Source: Deltaproteobacteria bacterium (GTDB taxonomy: Bacteria > Desulfobacterota > DSM-4660 > Desulfatiglandales > HGW-15). Taken from it: 5,882 bases of DNA. Below the pieces are notes generated by a model that had not been told where the DNA came from, did not search any database, and saw only the letters and a list, made by a program, of their open reading frames with translations. A program made the position numbers and the translations under genes. Of the stretch, positions 1-5,882 are shown piece by piece (the stretch's first letter is position 1; each line of letters begins with the position of its first letter). The stretch lies in assembly GCA_020342025.1 (NCBI GenBank), contig CP070840.1, forward strand, positions 499,362-505,243, written 5' to 3'.

Positions 1-1647
1 CTCTCTCAGTATACAACCCGGGTGTTTTGTATACCACCGGCTCAAGGTATCGCTCACAGAATGGTGGGATGCTACATGTATATCTGTGCCCTTGCGCCAC
101 CACCAGAGGCGGTCATCGGTGAGAAGGCCCAACTCTTTGAGAAGAGGGTCTTCTATGTATTTGAGCACTATGATGAACTGTGGGACAAATGGCTGACCAA
201 GTTTAAGGCCTTAGGTGAAGAGATGGAAGCCGTGAAGGTTCCACAGGAACTTCCCAAATTCGTTCCCGAAGAGGAGGTACTTCCCGCACCTAAAGGCTAC
301 TATGTGACCTATGAGCTCATCGAGGCCTTCGACAAACTGGTCAATCAAATGTTCAAGGGCTGGCAGTATCATTTCGAGATGCTCAACCTGACCTATCTAG
401 CCTATCTTATGTTCGCCGATGTGTGCAGGAAGCTATTTCCGGGCATCAGTGAAAGCGCCATCGGCAAGATGGTGGCCGGCGCCTATGTCTCCATGTTTCG
501 CCCAGAAGAAGAGCTTTGTCGATTAGCCAGATTGGCGCGTGACTCACGCGGTGTGGCCGATATTCTCAAAAAGGATGTTTCTGTGAAGGATAAGATAAAG
601 GAAATGAACAAGATCCCCGATGGCAAAGGGTGGCTTGAGGAATATGCTAAGTCCACAGACCCGTGGTTCTATGTATCTTGCGGAAGTGGTTGGTTTCATT
701 ATGAAGGAAGCTGGATCACGATGCCTGAGGTCCCTTATAGCTATATCAAGAGCTATTTGGAGCGTCTAGATAACGGAGAAAACATTGAGCGCTCCCTGGA
801 TGAGATCGAGAAACAGAGGGATCAGATTGTTAAAGAATACATGAACCTGATAAAGACGGACGAAGACAAGAAGTCTTTCAACGACGCCTACAACACCATT
901 CGAACTATTTACAGGTATGCGGAGGACCACCTCTTCTGGGTTGAGCACTGGTTTCACACCATATGGTTCCGAAAAATAAAGGAATTTGGAAGCCTCCTTG
1001 TCAATAATGGGATGCTCAATGAAGTGGACGACATATTTATGTTCAACCGCTATGAAATTCCTCAGCTCCTCAGCGAGCTGGCAATCAGTTGGGCGTTGGG
1101 CGTGGATGTGCCCACCAGAGGTCAGTACTATAAAACCACGGCTCAAAAGCGAAGAAAGATTCTTGAGGCGGCAAGCAAGATGAATCCCATACCTGCCTTA
1201 GGTGTACCACCCGAAGAAGTGGCCGAGCCTTTCACCATTATGCTGTGGGGTATTACCACGGACAAAGTGAAAGAATGGCTCAAAGGTGTGGAAGCACCAG
1301 CGGGTGAAGATGTCTCAGAGCTCAAGGGCTTTGCCTCTTCGGCGGGCGTTGTTGAGGGCCCGGCACGGGTACTCAAGCTGCTTGGGGAGATTTTAGATCT
1401 TCAACCCGGAGAGATAATGGTCTGTCCCAATACCAACCCCTCATGGGCTCCCGTGTTTGGGAAGATCAAGGCTGCGGTTACGGACATCGGTGGGCTGACC
1501 TGCCATGCGGCTATTGTGTGCAGGGAGTATGGGGTCCCCTCAGTGACCGGCACGGGTGTTGCCACATCGGTCATCAAGACCGGCGACATTTTGAGGGTTG
1601 ATGGTGACACGGGTGTCGTCACCATTGTGAAAAGAGCAGGGAAGTAA
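1..1647 (+). CDS. ppsA: Phenylphosphate synthase PpsA-like subunit (phosphohistidine phosphotransferase), 5' partial
   Basis: This is the catalytic phosphotransferase subunit of a split PEP-synthase-like enzyme. In characterised phenylphosphate synthase, the family's histidine accepts phosphate from ATP via PpsB and passes it to phenol in the cytoplasm. The frame is open from base 1; a GTG at 22 exists, but no stop or ribosome site precedes it, so the true start lies upstream. In-window length is 548 residues against roughly 600 for the family, so about 60 may be missing. Residues about 444-548 form the PEP-utilising mobile (swivelling) domain, with CPNTNPSWAP and GGLTCHAAIVCRE; the catalytic His is residue 502 (codon 1504-1506). 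The protein stops right after this domain, so the C-terminal PEP/pyruvate TIM barrel of true PEP synthase is absent. The first ~440 residues are aromatic-rich and show no motif I can name; they may bind the acceptor. A ppsB-like gene follows. Phenol as substrate is inferred from domain layout and the nearby UbiD gene. Confidence 0.85.
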   Translation, partial: LSQYTTRVFCIPPAQGIAHRMVGCYMYICALAPPPEAVIGEKAQLFEKRVFYVFEHYDELWDKWLTKFKALGEEMEAVKVPQELPKFVPEEEVLPAPKGYYVTYELIEAFDKLVNQMFKGWQYHFEMLNLTYLAYLMFADVCRKLFPGISESAIGKMVAGAYVSMFRPEEELCRLARLARDSRGVADILKKDVSVKDKIKEMNKIPDGKGWLEEYAKSTDPWFYVSCGSGWFHYEGSWITMPEVPYSYIKSYLERLDNGENIERSLDEIEKQRDQIVKEYMNLIKTDEDKKSFNDAYNTIRTIYRYAEDHLFWVEHWFHTIWFRKIKEFGSLLVNNGMLNEVDDIFMFNRYEIPQLLSELAISWALGVDVPTRGQYYKTTAQKRRKILEAASKMNPIPALGVPPEEVAEPFTIMLWGITTDKVKEWLKGVEAPAGEDVSELKGFASSAGVVEGPARVLKLLGEILDLQPGEIMVCPNTNPSWAPVFGKIKAAVTDIGGLTCHAAIVCREYGVPSVTGTGVATSVIKTGDILRVDGDTGVVTIVKRAGK

Positions 1648-1694
1648 GAGAATCGAGTAATGGCCTCCGGCTCGGAGAGCCTACGCCTCGGAGA

Positions 1695-1750
1695 GAGTAC
1701 TGGAGTAATGGAGCTGTGCACAGAAGATTTCACCCATTACTCCGGTACTC
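1695..1750. repeat. 17-bp-arm inverted repeat (hairpin) with nested palindrome between ppsA-like and ppsB-like genes
   Basis: The arms at 1695-1711 and 1734-1750 are complementary over 17 positions; the only non-Watson-Crick pair is T1701 with G1744, which would be a G-U wobble in RNA. The 22-base loop holds a perfect 10-bp palindrome, CTGTGCACAG, at 1714-1723. There is no T-run after the right arm, so it does not look like a standard intrinsic terminator. It could be an mRNA processing or stabilising element that sets the PpsA:PpsB ratio, a protein-binding site, or one copy of a dispersed intergenic palindrome. The structure is read directly from the bases; its role is unknown. Confidence 0.75.
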
Positions 1751-1810
1751 CCTGGCTCAGACTTTGTGGAGGGGATGAGGTGATTCGCCCCAAGGCGGGC
1801 AAACACCCCA

Positions 1811-1838
1811 ATACTCCTGAAGAAGCGATACTCCGAAG
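1811..1838. repeat. Short imperfect direct repeat ATACTCC(T)GAAG before ppsB-like gene
   Basis: The motif ATACTCCTGAAG (1811-1822) recurs as ATACTCCGAAG (1828-1838), 17 bases further on and one base shorter. The TACTCC core also appears twice in and next to the right arm of the upstream hairpin (1738-1743 and 1746-1751). It may be an operator-like tandem site or slippage-generated sequence. Such short repeats can arise by chance, so confidence in a function is low. Confidence 0.3.
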
Positions 1839-1848
1839 ATCCAATTAT

Positions 1849-1852
1849 GGAG
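1849..1852 (+). promoter_or_regulatory. Ribosome binding site that favours the second ATG of the ppsB-like gene
   Basis: GGAG at 1849-1852 lies six bases before the ATG at 1859. The in-frame ATG at 1847 overlaps this site and has only a weak purine stretch (CGAAG, 1834-1838) upstream. This makes 1859 the better start and shortens the protein by four residues, from 360 to 356. Confidence 0.55.
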
Positions 1853-1858
1853 ATCCAT

Positions 1859-2929
1859 ATGGATTACATCCTTAACTTTGAGAAGGTGGACAAGGGTTCT
1901 CTTCCTTTGGTGGGTGGTAAAAATGCTAGCTTGGGAGAGATGATCAAGGCTGGCATCCGCGTCCCACCGGGATTTGCCGTGACCACCGAGAGCTACTTGA
2001 GTTTCATAACCGAGACTGGAATCAAAGATAAGATCTATAGCATTCTCGCTGACGTCAACACCGATGATGTGGAATCTCTCAATAAGGCGGCGGACGAAGT
2101 TCGAAGAATGATCAATGGTGGCTCCATGTCTGATGAACTTCAGATGGCGATTGAAAACGGTTATTCAGATCTTTGCAGAGAATGCTGTTCTGATAATGTT
2201 CCTGTGGCAGTTCGCTCCAGCGCCACGGCTGAAGATCTGCCCACGGCCAGCTTTGCTGGGCAACAAGAAACTTATCTCTGGGTTCAAGGGGCAGCTCAGG
2301 TGGGTGAAAGCGTTCAGAAGTGCTGGGCCAGCCTGTTTACACCCCGTGCCATCAGTTACAGGATCAAGAATAATTTTCCCCATGAAAAGGTGTTGATCAG
2401 CGTGGGCATACAGAAAATGGTCAACTCAAAGGCAGCAGGGGTGATGTTTACCATTAACCCCACCGATGGTGACCCATCGAAGGTGGTCATTGAAGGGAGT
2501 TGGGGACTGGGCGAGACAGTCGTGTCAGGGTCCGTGAACCCTGATAAATTTGTCGTAGACAAAGTGCTCATGGAGGCCAGCGAAAAGACCATATCGAACA
2601 AGCACATTGAATGTATCTTTGACCCAAGCAAAGGAGAAGTGGTCAACGCGGATGTGGATCCCAACAAGCAGGATGCATGCTGCGTGGAGGATGAGGAAGT
2701 CAAAGCGCTCGTAAGGATGGGGAAAGAGATTGAAGCCCATTACGGGCGTCCTATGGATATCGAGTGGGCCATTGATAAGGACATGCCTTTCCCCGAGAAC
2801 ATGTTTATTGTTCAAGCCCGACCAGAGACCGTGTGGAGTCAGCGCGAAAAGGAATCCGTTCTCGGCAAAAAGAGTGGGTATGAGCTACTGATGGAAAAGG
2901 CATTATCCACGATAAAGATCAAATCTTGA
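1859..2929 (+). CDS. ppsB: Phenylphosphate synthase PpsB-like subunit (PEP synthase N-terminal ATP-binding domain)
   Basis: This subunit corresponds to the N-terminal, ATP-binding part of PEP synthase/pyruvate phosphate dikinase. In Thauera phenylphosphate synthase, PpsB uses MgATP to phosphorylate the histidine of PpsA, yielding AMP and Pi. The 356 residues cover the whole ATP-grasp domain. Visible motifs are GGKNASLGEM (Lys21, the expected ATP-contacting lysine), VAVRSSATAEDLP with Arg119, SFAGQQETYLWV, the GSWGLGETVVSG loop, and the closing DIEWA (Glu302) to FIVQARPET (Gln319, Arg321). It ends about 33 residues after that motif, with no swivelling His or TIM-barrel domain, so it needs a partner; the PpsA-like gene just upstream supplies exactly the missing His domain. 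The ATG at 1859 is preferred over 1847 because GGAG sits six bases before it. It is 211 bases from the ppsA-like stop and probably co-transcribed. A different phosphoryl acceptor remains possible. Confidence 0.86.
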   Translation: MDYILNFEKVDKGSLPLVGGKNASLGEMIKAGIRVPPGFAVTTESYLSFITETGIKDKIYSILADVNTDDVESLNKAADEVRRMINGGSMSDELQMAIENGYSDLCRECCSDNVPVAVRSSATAEDLPTASFAGQQETYLWVQGAAQVGESVQKCWASLFTPRAISYRIKNNFPHEKVLISVGIQKMVNSKAAGVMFTINPTDGDPSKVVIEGSWGLGETVVSGSVNPDKFVVDKVLMEASEKTISNKHIECIFDPSKGEVVNADVDPNKQDACCVEDEEVKALVRMGKEIEAHYGRPMDIEWAIDKDMPFPENMFIVQARPETVWSQREKESVLGKKSGYELLMEKALSTIKIKS

Positions 2930-2962
2930 ATACCGAAGAATCCCACTGGTGCCACAAAGAGG

Positions 2963-3067
2963 ATGTCTGCGCTCAAAATCAGGGAAATTGCCGGTCGATT
3001 ATGGGCGCTCCAACATATTCTTAAAGAGGCATATCGATCTTTGGATTTTATTTTTAGAAAGGAGTAG
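2963..3067 (+). CDS. Doubtful 34-residue ORF filling the gap between ppsB-like and UbiD-family genes
   Basis: ATG at 2963 opens a 34-residue reading frame, beginning MSALKIREIAGRLWALQHIL, which ends with TAG at 3065-3067, three bases before the UbiD ATG. The purine stretch AAAGAGG abuts the ATG, too close for an ideal ribosome site. The composition is plausible for an amphipathic helix (basic residues alternating with hydrophobic ones), and no known family is recognised. It is also in frame with the ppsB-like gene beyond that gene's TGA. Its length is well within chance, so it may be non-coding leader. If translated, its stop codon would overlap the UbiD Shine-Dalgarno region (GGAG 3061-3064) and could couple translation. 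Confidence 0.2.
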   Translation: MSALKIREIAGRLWALQHILKEAYRSLDFIFRKE

Positions 3068-3070
3068 GAC

Positions 3071-4474
3071 ATGAAAGACTTGAGGGATTTTATTGCCAAA
3101 TGCGAAGAGGAGGGGCAGCTTCACAGGATCAAAGCGGAAGTAGATTGGGATCTGGAGCTCTCCCATATTGCCAAGCTCAATGAGGAGCAAAAGGGACCCG
3201 CGCTCCTCTTTGAGAACGTAAAGGGCTCTGACTGGCCCATTATCACCAGCACCTGCACGACCACAGAAAGGCTCGCCATTATCATGGGTATGCCCAAAGA
3301 GACCCCCCTCGTTGAGATCATGAGGCACTGGGTGGAAATAGGGAGCAGGAAGATCCCACCTAAGTTGTTAAAGACTGGGCCGTGCAAGGAAAACAAGATC
3401 ACGGGGGACGAGATTGACCTGTTTAAATTTCCTGTGCCCAAGTTTTTTCCCAGGGATGGGGGGCGTTATTTCGGGACAGCTCATGCCGTGATTACCAGAG
3501 ATCCGGACTCGGAGTGGGTTAACATCGGGACATATCGGCTCCAGCTGCTCGAGAAGAATATCCTGGGGACCCAGTTCATCAAGGGAAAACACGCAGATAT
3601 CATGCTCAAAAAGTACCAGGCCATGGGCAAACCCATGCCGGTGGCCGTCGTTGTGGGCACGGATCCCATCATGTTTGTCATGGGCGGCGCCAGGTTCTCC
3701 GCATTTGAGTCGGAGTATGATCTGGCCGGCTCGATCCGCGGCGAGCCCATCGAGGTCGTTAAGTGCGAGACCAACGACCTGATCGTCCCTGCCGGGGCGG
3801 AAATCGTCGTGGAGGGCGAGGTGGATGCTGATGAGTTTCTGGATGAAGGGCCTTTCGGCGAATACACAGGCTACTATTCAGGGGTAGGGGCTAACCCACG
3901 GAATTTTATCAAGGTAAACTGCATCACCCATCGGAACAACCCCATCTTCATGTCCACGACGGTGGGCCGGGCTGTCACCGACACCCACATGTGCCTGGCC
4001 CTTGCGTACGGCTCCACCCTGTGGCAGCAGCTTACTGACATGAGGATTCCCGGAATCAAGGCCGTTTACTGTCCCCCGGAGGCAGCGGGAAGGTTCATTG
4101 CCATCATTTCCGTGACACAGATGTATCCGGGCCATGCAAATCAGGTTCTAACCGCCGCCATATCCACTGAAATGGGGGCTTACGGCCTCAAGACGGTCAT
4201 CGTGGTGGACGACGACATCGATCCCTGGGACATTCCCAGGGTCCTGTACGCCCTGGCCTTCCGCTTTCAACCCAATCGCGCCCAGGTCATTAAACGAGGT
4301 CGCTCCACGCCCCTGGATCCCTCCCTGCCCATTGATCAGCGGTGGATAACGGGCCGTCTCCTTCTTGATGCGACCATTCCCTATGATTGGGAAAATAAGC
4401 CTATCAGAATCGAGTTGGATCCTGAAATGGTCAAAAAAGTCCAGGCCCGCTGGAGCGAATTGGGACTTGAGTAA
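3071..4474 (+). CDS. UbiD-family prFMN-dependent (de)carboxylase, probable phenylphosphate carboxylase alpha/beta-type subunit
   Basis: UbiD enzymes use prenylated FMN to add CO2 to, or remove it from, aromatic and unsaturated acids. Beside a PpsAB-like pair, the likely role is carboxylation of phenylphosphate to 4-hydroxybenzoate. The 467 residues are full family length. Placing the motifs by spacing on A. niger Fdc1, Asn151, His174 and Glu215 fall at its metal/prFMN-phosphate ligands (N168, H191, E233). Arg156, Glu259 and Glu264 fall at the catalytic R173-E277-E282 network; the two glutamates bracket EGPFGE. GGARFSAFESEYDLAGSIRG and VKCETNDLIVPAGAEIVVEG are typical family blocks. The start is secure: GGAG at 3061-3064 is six bases upstream. 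Phenylphosphate carboxylase has two UbiD-like subunits plus small ones; only one UbiD gene is visible here. Alternatives are a 4-hydroxybenzoate-type decarboxylase or another aryl carboxylase. By eye it looks more GC-rich than the preceding genes. UbiX is not in the window. Confidence 0.88.
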   Translation: MKDLRDFIAKCEEEGQLHRIKAEVDWDLELSHIAKLNEEQKGPALLFENVKGSDWPIITSTCTTTERLAIIMGMPKETPLVEIMRHWVEIGSRKIPPKLLKTGPCKENKITGDEIDLFKFPVPKFFPRDGGRYFGTAHAVITRDPDSEWVNIGTYRLQLLEKNILGTQFIKGKHADIMLKKYQAMGKPMPVAVVVGTDPIMFVMGGARFSAFESEYDLAGSIRGEPIEVVKCETNDLIVPAGAEIVVEGEVDADEFLDEGPFGEYTGYYSGVGANPRNFIKVNCITHRNNPIFMSTTVGRAVTDTHMCLALAYGSTLWQQLTDMRIPGIKAVYCPPEAAGRFIAIISVTQMYPGHANQVLTAAISTEMGAYGLKTVIVVDDDIDPWDIPRVLYALAFRFQPNRAQVIKRGRSTPLDPSLPIDQRWITGRLLLDATIPYDWENKPIRIELDPEMVKKVQARWSELGLE

Positions 4475-4495
4475 CCACAAGCGGACGCGGACAAA

Positions 4496-4538
4496 GACAG
4501 GCTTTATTCGACCGAGACTCGGCCGAATAAAGCCTGTC
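4496..4538. repeat. Long hairpin (15-bp perfect arms plus 4 inner pairs) after the UbiD gene; possible terminator or processing site
   Basis: The arms at 4496-4510 and 4524-4538 are perfectly complementary (core GACAGGCTTTATTCG). After one A-C mismatch (4511/4523), four more pairs (4512-4515 with 4519-4522) close on a three-base loop. It begins 21 bases after the UbiD stop and ends 41 bases before the response-regulator start. The strong stem suggests transcription termination, attenuation or 3'-end protection of the upstream mRNA. No T-run follows on either strand, so a classical intrinsic terminator is not proven. A tandem GCGGAC pair sits just upstream at 4481-4492. Confidence 0.75.
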
Positions 4539-4579
4539 CCGCTCGAATGAAGGTTATGGGTAAGTGAGGAGACCGGATC

Positions 4580-5089
4580 ATGTCAGATGAAAACATATTG
4601 GCGGGCAAGAAGATCCTCATCGTGGATGATGAGCCTGATGTTTTAGATGTTTTGGAAGAATTACTCTCCGTCTGCGATGTGAGAAAGGCTTCCACATTTG
4701 ATGAAGCCAGAAAGCTCCTGGAATCGGAGGATTTCGATTTGGCGATTCTGGATATTATGGGCGTTAACGGTTACAAGCTTCTGGAAACGGCCAGAAAAAG
4801 GAGCATAACGACCGTCATGTTGACCGCCCACGCATTCAGCCCTGACAATCTGGTCAAATCCATAAAAGAAGGAGCCGATTCTTACCTCCCCAAGGAGGAG
4901 ATGAAGAATATTACAACTTTCTTGGTCGATATATTAAACGCCAAAAAAGAGAAGAAAAGTCCATGGGGGCCCTGGCAAGAGAGGTTGCCCTCCTCCTATT
5001 TTGAGAAGAGATGGGGGGCCGCGTGGAAGGATAGTGACAAGGAATTTTGGGAGAGATTCAGGGCAAGTATTAAAGCCAGGAAATCCTAA
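4580..5089 (+). CDS. Single-domain response regulator with aromatic-rich C-terminal tail
   Basis: This is a two-component receiver protein, expected to be phosphorylated by a histidine kinase not present in the window. The CheY-like receiver spans about residues 10-121 of 169. All key positions are present: acidic pair Asp16-Asp17 in ILIVDDEPDV, phospho-acceptor Asp58 in LAILDIMG, switch Thr82 in VMLTAHA, and Lys105 in SYLPKEE. No helix-turn-helix or enzymatic output domain follows. Residues about 122-169 are instead a basic, Trp/Phe-rich tail with SPWGPW, SSYFEKRWGAAW and EFWERF, probably helical and possibly a protein-interaction segment. The start is supported by GAGGAG at 4566-4571, eight bases upstream. 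It follows the hairpin after the UbiD gene and lies 26 bases before the UPF0261 gene, so it may belong to that downstream transcript. It probably signals by protein contact rather than by DNA binding; its role in aromatic metabolism is inferred only from position. Confidence 0.9.
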   Translation: MSDENILAGKKILIVDDEPDVLDVLEELLSVCDVRKASTFDEARKLLESEDFDLAILDIMGVNGYKLLETARKRSITTVMLTAHAFSPDNLVKSIKEGADSYLPKEEMKNITTFLVDILNAKKEKKSPWGPWQERLPSSYFEKRWGAAWKDSDKEFWERFRASIKARKS

Positions 5090-5115
5090 TCACTTCTTAA
5101 GTTGGGAGGTTAGCC

Positions 5116-5882
5116 ATGGGGATTGCAGTAGTTGGCATGCTTGATGAGCGGGAACAGGGCCTGAGCATAATAAAGGAACACATAGAGAGACGAGGACATA
5201 AAGCGATCCTGATTGATATCACCATAGGTACAGGTGCGATCACTTCCTCCCTACAAGCGGAGATCTCCTGCAAAGACCTGGCTAAAGCGGGTGGAACAAC
5301 CATAGATGCGATCAGGGAGATGCTGGGCAAAGAGAGGGACAAGGCCACGTCGATTATGGCCACAGGCCTGGGTAAGAGGCTGATGGATCTTTACCAGGCC
5401 GGCGAATTGGAAGGGATTATAGCTGTCGGCGGGATGACGGGGACATTCATCACCCTCTCTGCCATGAAACAATTGCCATTCGGAATGCCTAAGATCCTCA
5501 TTTCCAGCGTAGCGGCCATGCCAGCCTATGCGAAGAAGATGGCGGATTATTTTGGGGTCAGGGACATCACTGTGATGCACAGTGTGGTAGATACGGTGGG
5601 CCTAAATCCCCTGGTGAGGAATCTGATGGTGAATGGCGCCGGTGCCATATGCGGTATGGTTGAGGAATTGGAGCCATCCCCAGAGGCAGACAAACCCTCT
5701 ATTGCTATCACCGAATTTGGCTTCTGCGACAAGGGCGCCCATTACGTAAGAGAACTCCTGGAAGAAGATTACAATATCATCTCCTTCCATGCCACTGGAT
5801 TGGGTGAGAAGGCGGCCGTGGACCTGGTCAGCCAAGGCTTATTCGAGGCATTTATCGACCTGGTTCCGGGCGGTTTCAGCGA
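5116..5882 (+). CDS. Tm-1-like ATP-binding domain protein (UPF0261 family), 3' partial
   Basis: The first 255 codons of a UPF0261/Tm-1-like protein, normally about 400 residues, run off the right edge. The family is named for the ATP-binding inhibitor domain of tomato Tm-1; the bacterial function is largely undefined. Recognisable blocks are an N-terminal Rossmann-like strand (GIAVVGMLDE), AVGGMTGTFITLSAMKQLPF followed by GMPKILISSVA (the glycine-rich nucleotide-binding region), the DITVMHSVVDTVGLNPLVRN block, and ISFHATGLGEKA further on. The usual DTK motif after the first strand reads DER here, a departure from the pattern I know. The start has GGGAGG at 5104-5109, six bases upstream, and lies 26 bases after the response-regulator stop, so the two are probably co-transcribed. 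Position next to aromatic carboxylation genes hints at an accessory or acyl/aryl-processing role, but nothing in the sequence proves it. Confidence 0.85.
   Translation, partial: MGIAVVGMLDEREQGLSIIKEHIERRGHKAILIDITIGTGAITSSLQAEISCKDLAKAGGTTIDAIREMLGKERDKATSIMATGLGKRLMDLYQAGELEGIIAVGGMTGTFITLSAMKQLPFGMPKILISSVAAMPAYAKKMADYFGVRDITVMHSVVDTVGLNPLVRNLMVNGAGAICGMVEELEPSPEADKPSIAITEFGFCDKGAHYVRELLEEDYNIISFHATGLGEKAAVDLVSQGLFEAFIDLVPGGFS

Noticed and set aside
22..24. GTG at 22 as the start codon of the first gene
   Set aside because: The frame is open from base 1, no ribosome binding site is present, and family length implies about 60 more residues upstream of the window.
1..1647. A true PEP synthase or pyruvate phosphate dikinase
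   Set aside because: The protein ends right after the phosphohistidine domain, without the PEP/pyruvate TIM barrel, and the ATP-grasp part is encoded by a separate downstream gene.
1695..1750. CRISPR-type or transposon terminal repeat
   Set aside because: There is only one inverted pair with a 22-base loop, no spaced direct repeats, no transposase gene and no visible target-site duplication.
1660..1875. 71-codon + strand ORF spanning the gap between the ppsA-like and ppsB-like genes
   Set aside because: It reads through both hairpin arms and into the ppsB-like start, has no convincing ribosome site and gives a protein of no recognisable family. It is better explained as non-coding repeat sequence.
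3481..3867. 128-codon minus-strand ORF opposite the UbiD gene
   Set aside because: It lies wholly within a well-supported UbiD-family gene on the other strand and its translation is Ser/Thr/Pro-rich, as expected for an antisense shadow. The other minus-strand ORFs (for example 766-1146, 2356-2703 and 4148-4480) were rejected for the same reason.

Overview
The window reads as part of an anaerobic phenol (or related hydroxyarene) activation locus. All genes are on the + strand. They are a phenylphosphate-synthase-like pair (PpsA-like, then PpsB-like), a UbiD-family (de)carboxylase, a stand-alone response regulator and the start of a Tm-1-like/UPF0261 ATP-binding-domain protein. Gene content, moderate GC and style suggest a strictly or facultatively anaerobic Gram-negative bacterium, plausibly a sulfate-reducing, syntrophic or metal-reducing Desulfobacterota lineage. 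That assignment is inference from gene content; the window holds no rRNA or other taxonomic marker.

Layout. Bases 1-1647 encode the PpsA-like phosphotransferase subunit, which is open at the left edge and ends right after the swivelling phosphohistidine domain. Bases 1648-1858 are non-coding and contain a 17-bp-arm hairpin with a second palindrome in its loop, plus short TACTCC repeats. Bases 1859-2929 encode the PpsB-like ATP-grasp subunit. Bases 2930-3070 are a short gap with a doubtful 34-codon ORF that ends 3 bases before the next start. Bases 3071-4474 encode a full-length UbiD-family enzyme with intact catalytic and prFMN-binding positions. Bases 4475-4579 hold a long, nearly perfect hairpin. 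Bases 4580-5089 encode a receiver-only response regulator with a Trp/aromatic-rich tail. From 5116 to the right edge is a Tm-1-like/UPF0261 protein cut by the window.

How the genes could work together. In the characterised Thauera aromatica pathway, PpsB-type and PpsA-type subunits together act as a split PEP-synthase-like enzyme. ATP phosphorylates a histidine on PpsA and the phosphoryl group passes to phenol, giving phenylphosphate. UbiD-like subunits of phenylphosphate carboxylase then carboxylate it to 4-hydroxybenzoate. The first three genes here match that logic. No CBS-domain PpsC, no small carboxylase subunits and no UbiX-type prenyltransferase are visible in the window. The regulator and the UPF0261 protein are the less explained members. 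Substrate assignment (phenol versus another phenolic or hydroxyaromatic) cannot be settled from this sequence alone.
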